Assembly: GCA_035499295.1 (NCBI GenBank)
Contig: DATJZG010000140.1
Coordinates: 1 to 64,000 of the forward strand
DNA: 64,000 nt
Source: DATJZG01 sp035499295
GTDB taxonomy: Bacteria; Myxococcota; Myxococcia; Myxococcales; Anaeromyxobacteraceae
Direction: 5' to 3'
A program made the translations under genes and the position numbers. Below, piece after piece: positions 42,900 to 51,655 of this stretch. Position 1 is the stretch's first letter, and each line of letters opens with the position of its first letter. Below the pieces are notes generated by a model, which saw only the letters and a program-made list of their open reading frames with translations, searched no databases and was not told the DNA's origin.

Positions 42900-44690
42900 T
42901 CACCTTCGACCGACGCGCCGCTCGAGTTCCGCGAGCGGGACCTCCACCACGACCGGCCGGCCGTGCGGGCAGCGCGCCTTGAAGTCGACGGCGTCGAGGC
43001 CGTCGAGGAGCGCGCGCGCCTCCTCCCTCGACACGTCCTCGTGGGCCCGGACCGCGGCGTGGCAGGCCATGGTGGCAAGGAGGTGCTCGAGCGCCTCCTC
43101 CACCACGCCTCCCCGCGAGGACTGCTCGAGCTGCTCTGCCAGGTCGACGAGGAGCGGCTGCATGGGCACCCCCGCGAGCAAGGCGGGCGCGCCCTTCACC
43201 GCGAAGGAGTCTCCACCGAAGGGCTCGACCTCGAGCCCCGCCTGCGCCACTTCCGCGAGGGAGGCCTCGAGCGCGCGCGCGAGCGGGCCCGGCAGCGTCA
43301 CGACCGGGGGGACGAGAAAGGGTTGGGTCTCGAGCCGCCGCGCCGAGGCGGCGAGTCGCAGCCGATGGAAGAGCAGGCGCTCGTGGCTCGCGTGCTGGTC
43401 GATCACGACGAGCGCTCCCGAGGGCGCCTCGCACAGGAGGTACGTGCGGGCGTGCTGGCCCACGTAGCGTAGCGAGCCGAAGTACCCGGAAGCCGGGGCG
43501 GGCTCCGCCGCCAGGAAGGCTTCCCCTGGTGGGGCCTCGACCGGCGGCGGGAAGACGAGCCCCGCCTGGGGTGGCTCGGGAGCCGGGCCGCCCGCGGCCC
43601 GGAGCACCCCCGCCACCTCTTCGGCCGCCGGTCCCGTGAGCGCCGCCGCTGCCGGCGCCCCCTCCGGCGGCGGGGCCCGGTGGCGAAGCCACGGGGACGG
43701 CCGCAGGGCCTCGCAGACGGCCTGGTGGAGCGCGTCGTACACCTCGCGCGAGTCCCGGAATCGAACCTCCAGCTTCTGCGGGTGGACGTTCACGTCCACC
43801 CGCTCGAGCGGGACCTCGACCATGAGCACGCCCGCCGGGTAGCGGCCCGCCGGGAGCGAACCGGCGTAGGCGCGCAGCACGGCGAAGGAGGCTCCCCGGT
43901 CGCGCACGAAGCGGCCATTCACGAAGAGATAGAGACCACGGGAGGTGGTGCCCGAGTGATCCGGGGAGGCGACCACTCCCTCGATCCGCACCTCGCCGCG
44001 CCGGGAGTCGACCGCGAGGAGGTGGCGGTGCACCTCGCGGCCCAGGGCGGCGGCGGCCCGGTCCGCGAGCGGTGCCCCGGCGGGAGAGGCGAGCCCCACC
44101 CGGCCTCCCGAGCGCGACGTGAAAGCCACGTCGCGCCGGGAGAGGGCGAGGCGCAGCACCGCCTCGGAGCAGTGGCCGGCCTCGGCGGGGGCGGACCGCA
44201 TGAACTTCCGGCGCGCCGGGGTGTTGAAGAAGAGGTCGCGGACCTCGACCGTGGTGCCGCGCCCCCGCGCCACCTCCCCCACCTCGACGACCTTGCCTCC
44301 CTCCACCACCACACGCGTCCCGGCCGACGAGCCCGCGTCCGCGGCCGCGGCGGTGTCGATGCGGACCCGGGCCACCGAAGCGATGGCCGGGAGCGCCTCG
44401 CCACGGAACCCCATGGTGGAGATGGTCGCGAGGCCGGACGCGTCCCGGAGCTTGGAGGTGGCGTGCCGCTCGAGCGCCAGCACCGCGTCCTCGCGCTCCA
44501 TGCCGGCGCCGTCGTCGGACACCCGCACGAGCGAGAGGCCACCTTCCTCGATGTCCACCTGGACGGCGCGGGCGCCGGCGTCGAGCGAGTTCTCGACGAG
44601 CTCCTTCAGCACCGACGCGGGCCGCTCCACCACCTCCCCGGCCGCGATCTGGTTCACGAGCCCCGGCGGGAGTACCTGGATGAGACGCAC
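42900..44690 (-). CDS. mutL: DNA mismatch repair protein MutL
   Basis: 596 residues from a GTG at 44690. The N-terminal GHKL ATPase has 'IAAGEVVERPASVLKELVENS' (split: 'IAAGEVVERPASVL', 'ELVENSLDAGA'), 'DDGAGM' and 'GFRGEAL'. The C-terminal dimerisation domain has an endonuclease-type motif 'DQHASHERLLFH' near residue 427, where the last conserved Glu is His, plus 'ACHAAVRAHE' and 'CPHGRP'. A Pro/Ala linker joins the halves. It works with MutS in mismatch repair and probably nicks DNA itself, as in organisms without MutH; no mutH was seen. Confidence 0.96.
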   Translation of the reverse strand: MRLIQVLPPGLVNQIAAGEVVERPASVLKELVENSLDAGARAVQVDIEEGGLSLVRVSDDGAGMEREDAVLALERHATSKLRDASGLATISTMGFRGEALPAIASVARVRIDTAAAADAGSSAGTRVVVEGGKVVEVGEVARGRGTTVEVRDLFFNTPARRKFMRSAPAEAGHCSEAVLRLALSRRDVAFTSRSGGRVGLASPAGAPLADRAAAALGREVHRHLLAVDSRRGEVRIEGVVASPDHSGTTSRGLYLFVNGRFVRDRGASFAVLRAYAGSLPAGRYPAGVLMVEVPLERVDVNVHPQKLEVRFRDSREVYDALHQAVCEALRPSPWLRHRAPPPEGAPAAAALTGPAAEEVAGVLRAAGGPAPEPPQAGLVFPPPVEAPPGEAFLAAEPAPASGYFGSLRYVGQHARTYLLCEAPSGALVVIDQHASHERLLFHRLRLAASARRLETQPFLVPPVVTLPGPLARALEASLAEVAQAGLEVEPFGGDSFAVKGAPALLAGVPMQPLLVDLAEQLEQSSRGGVVEEALEHLLATMACHAAVRAHEDVSREEARALLDGLDAVDFKARCPHGRPVVVEVPLAELERRVGRR

Positions 44691-44753
44691 CGCCGACTCC
44701 TACCACGCGCGTCCGACCGCGCGCCCGGGTGAACCCGTCGCGCCCCGGCCCCG

Positions 44754-45095
44754 CTACTGCGGCGTGAACGCCCCGCCGACGAGGGAGCAGGTCTCCCAGG
44801 CCGACTGCGCGGTGTACGCAGGCGAGTAGTAGCGGATGAGCGTGCCGGTGATGAGGACGTTGGTGGAGCCAGTGCACGTCCCGACGAGGTCGACGCCGGT
44901 GCAGGTCCCCGGCTGGTACTGGCCGCCCGTCCCTCCGACGCCCACGCAGGCCTGCAGGGTCAGGGCCCCGGTGGCGCTCACGGGGTAGTCGTAGCAGTAG
45001 TCGGCGCCGTGCGAGCAGCTCGCCGGGACGGGGCTGCTCGTTCCGCACCCGGCCAAGAGCGCGGCGGCGATGGTGAGGCGGAACCTCTTGCGCAT
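44754..45095 (-). CDS. Small Cys-containing lipoprotein
   Basis: 113 residues from an ATG at 45095. The signal ends 'AALLAGC', a lipobox. The mature protein is rich in Gly, Thr and Tyr and contains six further Cys residues ('ASCSHGADYCYDYP', 'LQACVGVGG', 'GTCTGVDLVGTC', 'WETCSLVGG'), probably disulfide-bonded in the periplasm. No family is recognised. It lies 63 bases upstream of the mutL start on the same strand and divergently from the acyltransferase gene. Confidence 0.78.
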   Translation of the reverse strand: MRKRFRLTIAAALLAGCGTSSPVPASCSHGADYCYDYPVSATGALTLQACVGVGGTGGQYQPGTCTGVDLVGTCTGSTNVLITGTLIRYYSPAYTAQSAWETCSLVGGAFTPQ

Positions 45096-45232
45096 CCGTG
45101 GCTTCTCCAAACCGTGGGCCCCTTCGGCCCGCCGAACGAGCGTAGTTAGCGCGGATCGGGCCGGGTGTCGACTGCTCCCTGGCGCCGCGGCCACCCGCGC
45201 CCGGGCTGGAGCCGCTCCCGCGACTTCGGCGT

Positions 45233-45261
45233 TTGACGGACCGGCCGGCCTTGTGTATGGA
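45233..45261 (+). promoter_or_regulatory. Possible promoter overlapping the acyltransferase start
   Basis: TTGACG (45233-45238) and TATGGA (45256-45261) are separated by 17 bases. If real, transcription would begin near 45268, after the ATG at 45257, so translation would begin at the ATG at 45272 or later. The AT content is not raised here and the match may be chance. Confidence 0.3.
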
Positions 45262-46417
45262 GCCGAGACGCATGCCACGGAGACCCGCGAAGGGCGCGCA
45301 CGCCGCGCGAAAGACGCGCGAGCGGCGCCCCGTCCTGGGAAACGACCCCTTCGAGCGCGGGGCCGCCGCCCGCGCCGTCCCGGCACCCGACGCGGCTCCC
45401 CCGCCGCCGCCGCCCCCGCCGCCAGCGCCGGCGCCCGCCTCGAGCACGCTCGAGGAGGCGTCGGCCCGCCTCGATCGCCTGGAGGGGCGCATCGAGGAGA
45501 CCTTCGACGGCGCCGAGGCCCGACTGGCGGAGCTCGCGCGCCGCACCGGGCCCCAAACCTACGCCGAAGAGCTCCGCGAGCTGCTCGTGCGCTTGTTGCC
45601 CGCCCTCCGCGACCGCCTGAAGCCGCTCGCGTCCCTCGCCCGGCTGTTCGCGTCCCCTCGCGGCCTCGACCGCTACGGCATGGACGAGCGGCTCGTCGAG
45701 GGGGCCCGGCCGCTGCTCGACTTCCTCTTCGAGTCCTGGTGGCGCGTGGAAGTGCGCGGCATCGACGCCATCGCCGAGGGGCCGGCGGTGCTGGTGGCGA
45801 ACCACGGCGGTGCCCTTCCCTGGGACGCGATCGTCCTCCGCATGGCGCTCGCGCGCCCCCCCCTCTCCCGCGACCTCCGCCCCCTCGTCGACGCCTCCAC
45901 GCTCGCCCTTCCGGTCGCCGGACCGCTCGTGAACCGGCTCGGGGCGGTGGCCGCCACCCCCGGGAACGCCTCCGGTCTCCTCTCCGACGGGAAGCTCGTG
46001 GGGGTCTTCCCCGAGGGAAGCGCCGCGCGAGCGAAGCCCTGGATCGAGCGCTACCGGCTGCAACGGTTCGGTCGCGGCGGCTTCGTCCGGGTGGCCGCCC
46101 GCGCCCGGGCGCCCATCGTCCCCTGCGCCCTCGTCGGCGGCGAGGAGACGAGCGCCCCCTTCGGGCGCCAGGGCTGGCTGGCGGAGGCGCTCGGCCTCCC
46201 CCTCCTCTCCCTCGCCCCCGGCCTTCCGTTCCCGCCGCTCGCCTGGTTTCCCCTGCCGGCGCGCTGGTCGGTCCGGCTGGGGCCACCGCTCGCCCCTCCC
46301 TCGCCCCAGGCCGCCGACGACGACGCGGAGGTCGCCCGGGTCGCGGACGAGGTCCGCCACGCGCTGCAGCGTCTCCTCGACGAGGGCGTCGCCGCCCGGG
46401 GTTCGGTCTTCCTCTGA
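45257..46417 (+). CDS. 1-acylglycerol-phosphate acyltransferase-like protein
   Basis: 386 residues from ATG 45257 (ATG 45272 is an alternative). The N-terminus is basic and then Pro-rich (about 40-65) with a short coiled coil ('EEASARLDRLEGRIEETF'). The acyltransferase domain (about 150-385) has 'VANHGGALPWDAIVL' in place of NHx4D, the 'VGVFPEGSAAR' motif with Glu, and 'IVPCALVGGEE'. The NHx6D spacing fits the MGAT/hemolysin-like branch of lysophospholipid acyltransferases. Substrate choice is unknown. It is convergent with the desaturase gene, so both may affect lipid composition. Confidence 0.88.
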   Translation: MEPRRMPRRPAKGAHAARKTRERRPVLGNDPFERGAAARAVPAPDAAPPPPPPPPPAPAPASSTLEEASARLDRLEGRIEETFDGAEARLAELARRTGPQTYAEELRELLVRLLPALRDRLKPLASLARLFASPRGLDRYGMDERLVEGARPLLDFLFESWWRVEVRGIDAIAEGPAVLVANHGGALPWDAIVLRMALARPPLSRDLRPLVDASTLALPVAGPLVNRLGAVAATPGNASGLLSDGKLVGVFPEGSAARAKPWIERYRLQRFGRGGFVRVAARARAPIVPCALVGGEETSAPFGRQGWLAEALGLPLLSLAPGLPFPPLAWFPLPARWSVRLGPPLAPPSPQAADDDAEVARVADEVRHALQRLLDEGVAARGSVFL

Positions 46418-46421
46418 TTCG

Positions 46422-47303
46422 CTAGCGGCCGGGGGCGGCGTCCGGCAGGCGCGGCTCGAGCGACTCTCCACCCACGGCGATCCCGTCCCGGATGCGCCGC
46501 GGTGGCGTGCGCAAGTCCCAGACGATCCCCAGGGCCGACAGGGCGCGCAGGAGGTAGTAGCTCAGGTCCACCTCCCACCAGAACCACCCCTGGTTGGCGG
46601 CGCTGGAATAGAAGTGGTGGTTGTTGTGCCAGCCCTCGCCGAAGGTGAGGAGGGCGAGGATGACGTTGTTGCGGGAGTCGTCGCCGGTCGCGTAGCGGCG
46701 GTAGCCGAGGACGTGCGCCACCGAGTTGATGCAGAAGGTCACGTGCCACACCATCGTGACCGGGACGAAGAAGCCCCACCCGAGCCAGGGCAGCCCGCCC
46801 TTGAGGAACAGGCCCAAGGCGAGCGCGCCGGGGACCACCATGCCGTAGCGGTCGAGCCAGCGCAGCTCGGGGTAGCGCGCGAGGTCGTTCACGCGCTCGA
46901 GACGCGTGGCGTCGTAGCGCTCCGACAGGATCCAGCCGACGTGGCTCCACCAGAACCCGCGCTGCGCGGGAGAGTGGACGTCCTCCGGGCCGTCCGAGTA
47001 GCGGTGATGGTGCCGGTGGTGCGCCGCCCACCACAGCACGCCCTTCTGCGCCGAGAGCGCGCCCAGGGCCGCGAGCACGAGCTGGAACGCCCGGCTCGTC
47101 CGGAAGGCCCGGTGGGAGAAGTAGCGGTGGTACCCGGCCGTGATCCCGAACATGAGGACGGCGTAGGCCACCGCGGCGAGGAGGAGGAGGCGCCCGGTGG
47201 GCGGGACGAGGAAGGGGGTGGCGAGTGCCGCCGCGTGCATCCCGAAGAAGGGAAGCGACTTCAACCACTGCGGCCGATCGGGGTCGTGTCCTCTCATGCG
47301 CAC
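46422..47303 (-). CDS. Delta-9-type fatty acid desaturase
   Basis: 293 residues from a GTG at 47303 with AAAGGAG five bases before (an ATG at 47297 is an alternative). The three histidine boxes of membrane desaturases are present: HRYFSH at 59-64, HHRHHH at 95-100 and HNNHH near 225. Two pairs of hydrophobic helices surround them ('LLLAAVAYAVLMFGITAGYH', 'LGWGFFVPVTMVWHVTFCI'). It should introduce a cis double bond into acyl-CoA or phospholipid acyl chains using a di-iron centre and O2. A stop four bases from the convergent acyltransferase stop links the two loci. Confidence 0.95.
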   Translation of the reverse strand: MRMRGHDPDRPQWLKSLPFFGMHAAALATPFLVPPTGRLLLLAAVAYAVLMFGITAGYHRYFSHRAFRTSRAFQLVLAALGALSAQKGVLWWAAHHRHHHRYSDGPEDVHSPAQRGFWWSHVGWILSERYDATRLERVNDLARYPELRWLDRYGMVVPGALALGLFLKGGLPWLGWGFFVPVTMVWHVTFCINSVAHVLGYRRYATGDDSRNNVILALLTFGEGWHNNHHFYSSAANQGWFWWEVDLSYYLLRALSALGIVWDLRTPPRRIRDGIAVGGESLEPRLPDAAPGR

Positions 47304-47367
47304 GGCGTCTCCTTTGCGAGGCTCTCGCCCCGGGGAAGACCTCTAGCCGGCCCGTGTCACCGGCGCG

Positions 47368-47751
47368 TCACGGGCAGTGGGAAGCCCCGGGGCGCTCGCG
47401 AAGGCGGAACCGGCGGCGGGCCACGGCCGCGTAGGCGGCGTCGGCCGCCTGGCGCACGCCGGGCAGGTAGTAGGCTCTTAGGAGGCAGCCCACGGGCCCA
47501 CCCCGCAACACCTGGACCACCGCCTCCGCCCCGGAGAAGACGCGGCCGTCCGCGCGCACCACCTGGAGCGCGCGCTCGCAAGCCTCGGGCTCGACCCCGG
47601 GGAAGCGCTCCAGGGCTCCCGGGGCACGGAAGGAGATCGCCTCGACGCTCTCCCGGGGCAGCCGGCGAAGGAGGGCAGCGGCGGACCTCCGGCAAAGCGC
47701 GCAGGCCCCGTCATAGAGGAGGACGTCGCGCTTTCGCGGCGGAAGGCCCAT
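47368..47751 (-). CDS. DCC-family thiol-disulfide protein (DUF393)
   Basis: 127 residues from ATG 47751. The N-terminal 'LLYDGACALCRRSAA' carries the Asp and Cys-x2-Cys of the DCC family, and 'ISFRAPGALERFPGV' and 'VFSGAEAVVQVLRG' follow the usual pattern. The fold is thioredoxin-like and a redox role is inferred from the family. It lies 64 bases upstream of the desaturase gene on the same strand. Confidence 0.88.
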   Translation of the reverse strand: MGLPPRKRDVLLYDGACALCRRSAAALLRRLPRESVEAISFRAPGALERFPGVEPEACERALQVVRADGRVFSGAEAVVQVLRGGPVGCLLRAYYLPGVRQAADAAYAAVARRRFRLRERPGASHCP

Positions 47752-47808
47752 GGGCGATCCCTAACGCGGGCGGCGCGCCCTCGCCCTCCTCGCTATCTCC
47801 ACCCGGCG

Positions 47809-48180
47809 GTGGATCTCTCCACGGAAACGCGCACGGCGCTCCGGCGCGGAGAAGCGCTCTACCGCCAGGGCCGCTACTTCGACGCGCACGAGGCGTGGGA
47901 GGAGGTCTGGCGGGTGGAGCACGGGGAGGTGCGCGCCCTCCTCGGAGGGCTCATCCAGGTCGCCGCCGCCCTCCACCACGCGCTCGTGCGCCACCGGGCG
48001 ATCGGAGCCGCCCGCCTGTTCGCGGCGGCGCAGGAGCGGCTCGCTCCCCTCGGCCCCCGGGCGGATGGACTCGATCTCGAGCGGCTGCGGGACGAGGTGC
48101 GCCGCGCCCTCGGGGCTGCGCGCCGCTGGGAGCGGGGTGAGGCAGAGGGTTTCCCGGCGGAGCTCGCTCCGCGGCTCTGA
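47809..48180 (+). CDS. DUF309-family protein
   Basis: 123 residues from a GTG at 47809. The family signature is clear: 'GEALYRQGRYFDAHEAWEEV' followed by 'LLGGLIQVAAALHHAL', which forms a helical bundle with conserved His, Glu and Trp residues that may bind metal. The function is unknown. It starts 57 bases from the divergent DCC gene. Confidence 0.88.
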   Translation: MDLSTETRTALRRGEALYRQGRYFDAHEAWEEVWRVEHGEVRALLGGLIQVAAALHHALVRHRAIGAARLFAAAQERLAPLGPRADGLDLERLRDEVRRALGAARRWERGEAEGFPAELAPRL

Positions 48181-48291
48181 GAGAGCGCGGAGGGCGGCGC
48201 CCTCTCGCCCGCGGCCTCTCCCGCCTTCCCCGGCCCCGGCCGTTTGCGCTATCTTCCCCCGACCTCGAACCCGAAAAGGATCCCCTCCAAG

Positions 48292-48516
48292 ATGGCGCGT
48301 GCGTTCATCGGAAGCGTCTCCTGTCAGGTACTCGTCGACCGCGACCTCGGCGAGAGCTGGGCGGTGTCCGTCGTCCCGCCGCCTCCCGCCCGCCCGGGCG
48401 AGGCCCCCCTCCCGCCGCTCGTCGTGAAGCTGCAAGGCGAGGACAAGGAGAAGTGCACCCAGGGGGCGCTCGAGATCCTGCAGAAGGCCGGCAAGATCGA
48501 CCGCTTCGAGATGTAG
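48292..48516 (+). CDS. Small hypothetical protein
   Basis: 74 residues from ATG 48292 with AAAAGGA upstream. The sequence alternates beta-like segments ('AFIGSVSCQVLVDRDLGE', 'WAVSVV', 'LVVKLQGEDKEK') with a C-terminal helix ('GALEILQKAGKIDRFEM'). A Pro-rich loop joins them. Codon use looks native. No family is recognised; a small ligand- or RNA-binding fold is possible. It converges on the CinA-like gene. Confidence 0.7.
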   Translation: MARAFIGSVSCQVLVDRDLGESWAVSVVPPPPARPGEAPLPPLVVKLQGEDKEKCTQGALEILQKAGKIDRFEM

Positions 48517-48538
48517 CCGGCGCCCGCGGGGGCGCTCT

Positions 48539-49285
48539 TCAGAGCCCCTCGGTCCTCACCAGGAGCTCGGCGGGCAGGGCCGCGAGCACCGCGCGCGTCG
48601 CCTCGAGGACGAGCGCGCGCTCGCGCCCCTCCAACGTCACCCGCACCCGGTGATCGGCGTCGTCGAAACGCGGGTAGCTTCCGATCTCCACGCGCGGATG
48701 GGCCCGCGCCACGTCGTCGAGCGGGCCGGCGATGCGGTCCTCGCCCGCCAGGAAGTAGAGGCAGACGAGGTGGAAGGGCGTGCCCCCGAGCAAGCGCGCC
48801 ACCGCCTCGAACTGGTGGCGCAGGAAGGCGGGGACGCCGGGCAGCATCACCACGTTCGCCGCCACCGGCGTCGGGAAGGCCGGGTCCCCGAGGAGCCTCG
48901 TCCCCTCCGGGAGGTCCGCCATCCGCAGGGCCACCTCGGGGAGCTCGACCCCCGGGTGGTGGCGGGCGTGCATCGCGCGCAGGACCGCGACCATCTCGGG
49001 GTGCCGCAGGAGCGGCCGGCCGAGCGCCCGGGCCACCGCCGGCAGGGTGAGGTCGTCGTGCGTCGGCCCCACCCCCCCGGAGGTGAAGAGCCACTCCACC
49101 CGGCGCTGTTCCCAGACGAGCGCCTCGACGATGGCGTCCATCCGGTCGGGGACGACGTGCATGGCGCAGAGCTCCACCCCGAGCTCGTGCAGGCGCCGGG
49201 CCAGGAACGGCCCGTTCTCGTCCACGACCTTTCCCGAGAGGACCTCGGTCCCGATGACGAGCACGGCGGCGTTGCGCGTCGTCAC
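48539..49285 (-). CDS. CinA/MoaB-type molybdopterin-binding domain protein
   Basis: 248 residues from a GTG at 49285 overlapping the tmk stop (GTGA). The MoCF-like fold is shown by 'VLVIGTEVLSGKVVDENGPF', 'VPDRMDAIVEALVW', 'FTSGGVGPTHDDLT' and 'VVMLPGVPAFLRHQFEAV'. It corresponds to the N-terminal part of CinA, without the C-terminal pyridine-nucleotide amidase domain. Related proteins act in nucleotide or NAD recycling or FAD metabolism; the substrate is not certain. Confidence 0.88.
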   Translation of the reverse strand: MTTRNAAVLVIGTEVLSGKVVDENGPFLARRLHELGVELCAMHVVPDRMDAIVEALVWEQRRVEWLFTSGGVGPTHDDLTLPAVARALGRPLLRHPEMVAVLRAMHARHHPGVELPEVALRMADLPEGTRLLGDPAFPTPVAANVVMLPGVPAFLRHQFEAVARLLGGTPFHLVCLYFLAGEDRIAGPLDDVARAHPRVEIGSYPRFDDADHRVRVTLEGRERALVLEATRAVLAALPAELLVRTEGL

Positions 49286-49911
49286 CGGAGTACCCGCTCC
49301 ACCGCGCGGGCGACGAGCCGGCTCACCTCTTCCACGCGCCGATCTCCGGGGATCTCCACCACCCGCTCCCGCCCGAGGCGAATGGCGCGCCGGTAGGCGC
49401 GCTCCACGCGCCGCTGGAACGCGGGCACCTCGTAGATCTCGCGGTCGGACGAGGCGGCGTAGCGCCGCCCGAGCGCCACCGACGGGCTCACCCCGAGGAA
49501 GAGGGTGAGGTCCGCCGGCGGGGCCTTGCGGTTCAGGTCGGCCACCCAGCGGATGTCCCCGGTCGAGACCGCCTGGTAGGCCAGGCTGGAGAGGACGTAG
49601 CGGTCCGACACCACGTCGACGCCGGCCTCCAGGCGCGGCTCGATCTCGCTCCGGAAGTGGTCGAGGCGGTCGGCCGCGAAGAGGAGCGCCACCGCACCCT
49701 CGTCGAAATCCTGGCCCCCGCCTCCCACCACCCGCCGCGAGAGCACCTGCCGCAGGATGGCGCCCACCGGCCCGCGCGAGGGCTCGGCGGTGAGGTGCGC
49801 CTTCCGGCCCCGCTCCCGGAGCCAGCCGGCGAGCCAGTGGGCCTGGGTGGTCGTCCCGGCGCCGTCGAGCCCCTCGAGCGCGAGGAAGATGCCGCGGCGT
49901 CGGCGCTTCAC
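49282..49911 (-). CDS. tmk: Thymidylate kinase with altered P-loop
   Basis: 209 residues from a GTG at 49911 overlapping the previous stop (GTGA). It phosphorylates dTMP to dTDP. The DRY-type motif 'VVSDRYVLSSLAYQ' and the 'LEGLDGAGTTTQ' N-terminus match the family. But the P-loop reads G-L-D-G-A-G-Thr20-Thr-Thr, so the Lys of GxxxxGK[S/T] is replaced by Thr; the codon ACG is clear. The bound-nucleotide lid contains 'GRRYAASSDREIYEVPAFQ'. An upstream in-frame extension to 50103 is Arg/Pro-rich and overlaps the neighbouring gene. The altered P-loop may be a lineage trait; see findings. Confidence 0.9.
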   Translation of the reverse strand: MKRRRRGIFLALEGLDGAGTTTQAHWLAGWLRERGRKAHLTAEPSRGPVGAILRQVLSRRVVGGGGQDFDEGAVALLFAADRLDHFRSEIEPRLEAGVDVVSDRYVLSSLAYQAVSTGDIRWVADLNRKAPPADLTLFLGVSPSVALGRRYAASSDREIYEVPAFQRRVERAYRRAIRLGRERVVEIPGDRRVEEVSRLVARAVERVLR

Positions 49912-50297
49912 GTCCCGATCCCCAGCTTCTCCCGCACGCCCTTTAGCTGGGCAAAATCGCGGTCCTCGACGCGCATGAGCCGCCGGGCCCGCGCGAACGC
50001 CACCGCGGCCAGGGTGCCGAGGACGAGCGTGGCGGCGAGCGCCAGGACCACGAGCACTGGGAACTTGAGCTTCGGGGGCACGTGGCGCGGCCCGAAGCCC
50101 CATCGGTCCCAGGCGAACTTGACGGTGAGGCCGGTGGTCACGGCGCCGAAGAAGACGAGGTAGGAGCCCTTTCGCACCTCGTCGATGGAGCGGCGCGCCG
50201 CCACGCGCTCCGCCAGGCGATCGTGCTCCGCCCGCAGGTCGGCGAGCTCCTCGGCTCCCCCCTCCGGCCCGGGCCCGCCATTCGCCGGCGCGTTCAC
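49908..50297 (-). CDS. Small two-pass membrane protein
   Basis: 129 residues from a GTG overlapping the thrC stop (GTGA). A Gly/Pro/Glu N-terminus leads to a helix ('LADLRAEHDRLAERVAARRS') and two transmembrane segments ('GSYLVFFGAVTTGLTVKFA' and 'FPVLVVLALAATLVLGTLAA'), ending in a basic helical tail. No family is recognised. It sits between thrC and tmk in the same coupled operon. Confidence 0.8.
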   Translation of the reverse strand: MNAPANGGPGPEGGAEELADLRAEHDRLAERVAARRSIDEVRKGSYLVFFGAVTTGLTVKFAWDRWGFGPRHVPPKLKFPVLVVLALAATLVLGTLAAVAFARARRLMRVEDRDFAQLKGVREKLGIGT

Positions 50298-51655
50298 CGG
50301 GTGCCCCGCCCGAAGCGCGCCGCGACAGCGTCCTGCACCGCGCCGAGCGTCGCCGGCAGCTGCACCGCCTGATTGCGGAGCTCGGACCTCACCCCCGGGA
50401 GCGTGCCATCGTGGTAGCCGACCTTGAAGTCGGCGAACTTGAGCCCGTGGGCGGTCGAGATGACCACCACCCGCTCCTGCCGCTTCACCGCCCCGCGGGA
50501 GGCGAGCTTCTCGAGGGCCGCCAGGGCCACGCCGGTGTGGGGGCAGGCGAAGGCTCCGGCCCGGTCGGCCCGGGCGGCGGCGTCGGCGAGCTCCTGCTCG
50601 CTCGCCTGCTCCACGAGCCCGTCCATCGCCTCGAGCGCGCGCAGTGCGCGGAGCGACGACACCGGCGCCCCGATCTGGATCGCCGAGGCGAGCGTCCGCT
50701 TCGCCGTCACCGGCTCCACCTCGACGCTGGCGCTCGCCCGGCCGGCCTTCTGCACCGCCCGGTAGAGGGGGTTGGCGTTCTCCGCCTGGGCCACCACCAG
50801 GCGTGGCAGCCGGCGGACGAGCCCGAGCTCCCGGAGGAGGAGGAAGCCCTTCCCCACCGCCCCCGCGTTTCCCAGGTTCCCCCCGGGGATGACCACCCAG
50901 TCCGGGGGTTGCCAGCCGAGCTGCTGCACCATCTCCACCGCGATCGTCTTCTGCCCCTCGATGCGCAGCGAGTTCATGGAGTTGGCGAGGTAGATGTCCT
51001 TCGTCTCCGACAGCTCCCTCACCACCCGCATGCAGCCGTCGAAGTCGGTGTCGAGTTCGAGGACGAGCGCCCCGTTCGAGATGGGCTGGACGAGCTGCGC
51101 GGTCGAGATCCTCCCCCGCGGGAGCAGCACCACCGACGGGATGTCGGCGGCCGCGCAGTAGGCAGCGAGCGCGGCGCTCGTGTCCCCGGTGGAGGCGCAG
51201 GCCACCGCCCGGATCGCTACGCCGCGGGCGCGCATCTCCTTCACCGCCGAGACGAGCACCGTCATGCCCAGGTCCTTGAACGACCCGGTGTGGGTGACGC
51301 CGCACTCCTTCAGCCACACGTCGTCGAGCCCGATCTCCCGCCCGTAGCGCTCCACGCGGAGGAGCGGGCTCCCTCCCTCGTACATGGAGACGACGTTCTC
51401 CGCCGCCAGCTGCGGGTACACCCACTCCTTCTTCCCCCACACGCCCGACCCGAGTGGCCAGGGCCCGAGCCGGAAGCGGCGGTCGAAGAGATCCCTCCAC
51501 TCCTCGGCGCCCCGGGTCCTGAGCGCAGCGAGGTCGTGCTCGACCTCGAGCAGGCCGCCACAGCGCGGACAGCGGTAGACCACCTCGGTGAGCGGGGCGC
51601 GGAAGTCGCAGTCCCCGGCGCAGCGGAAGCGGGCCGAGTACGGCTCGGAGGTCAT
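50294..51655 (-). CDS. thrC: Threonine synthase
   Basis: 453 residues. Converts O-phosphohomoserine to threonine with PLP. An N-terminal zinc-ribbon-like patch (Cys12, Cys16, Cys29, Cys32) precedes the fold-type II core; Lys127 in 'HTGSFKDLGMTV' is the PLP lysine; 'ACASTGDTSAALAAYCAAA' and 'VIPGGNLGNAGAVGKGF' are the phosphate-binding and core motifs. The ATG at 51655 overlaps the aminotransferase stop (ATGA). Threonine synthesis and an AlaC-like aminotransferase are thus coupled. Confidence 0.95.
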   Translation of the reverse strand: MTSEPYSARFRCAGDCDFRAPLTEVVYRCPRCGGLLEVEHDLAALRTRGAEEWRDLFDRRFRLGPWPLGSGVWGKKEWVYPQLAAENVVSMYEGGSPLLRVERYGREIGLDDVWLKECGVTHTGSFKDLGMTVLVSAVKEMRARGVAIRAVACASTGDTSAALAAYCAAADIPSVVLLPRGRISTAQLVQPISNGALVLELDTDFDGCMRVVRELSETKDIYLANSMNSLRIEGQKTIAVEMVQQLGWQPPDWVVIPGGNLGNAGAVGKGFLLLRELGLVRRLPRLVVAQAENANPLYRAVQKAGRASASVEVEPVTAKRTLASAIQIGAPVSSLRALRALEAMDGLVEQASEQELADAAARADRAGAFACPHTGVALAALEKLASRGAVKRQERVVVISTAHGLKFADFKVGYHDGTLPGVRSELRNQAVQLPATLGAVQDAVAARFGRGTR

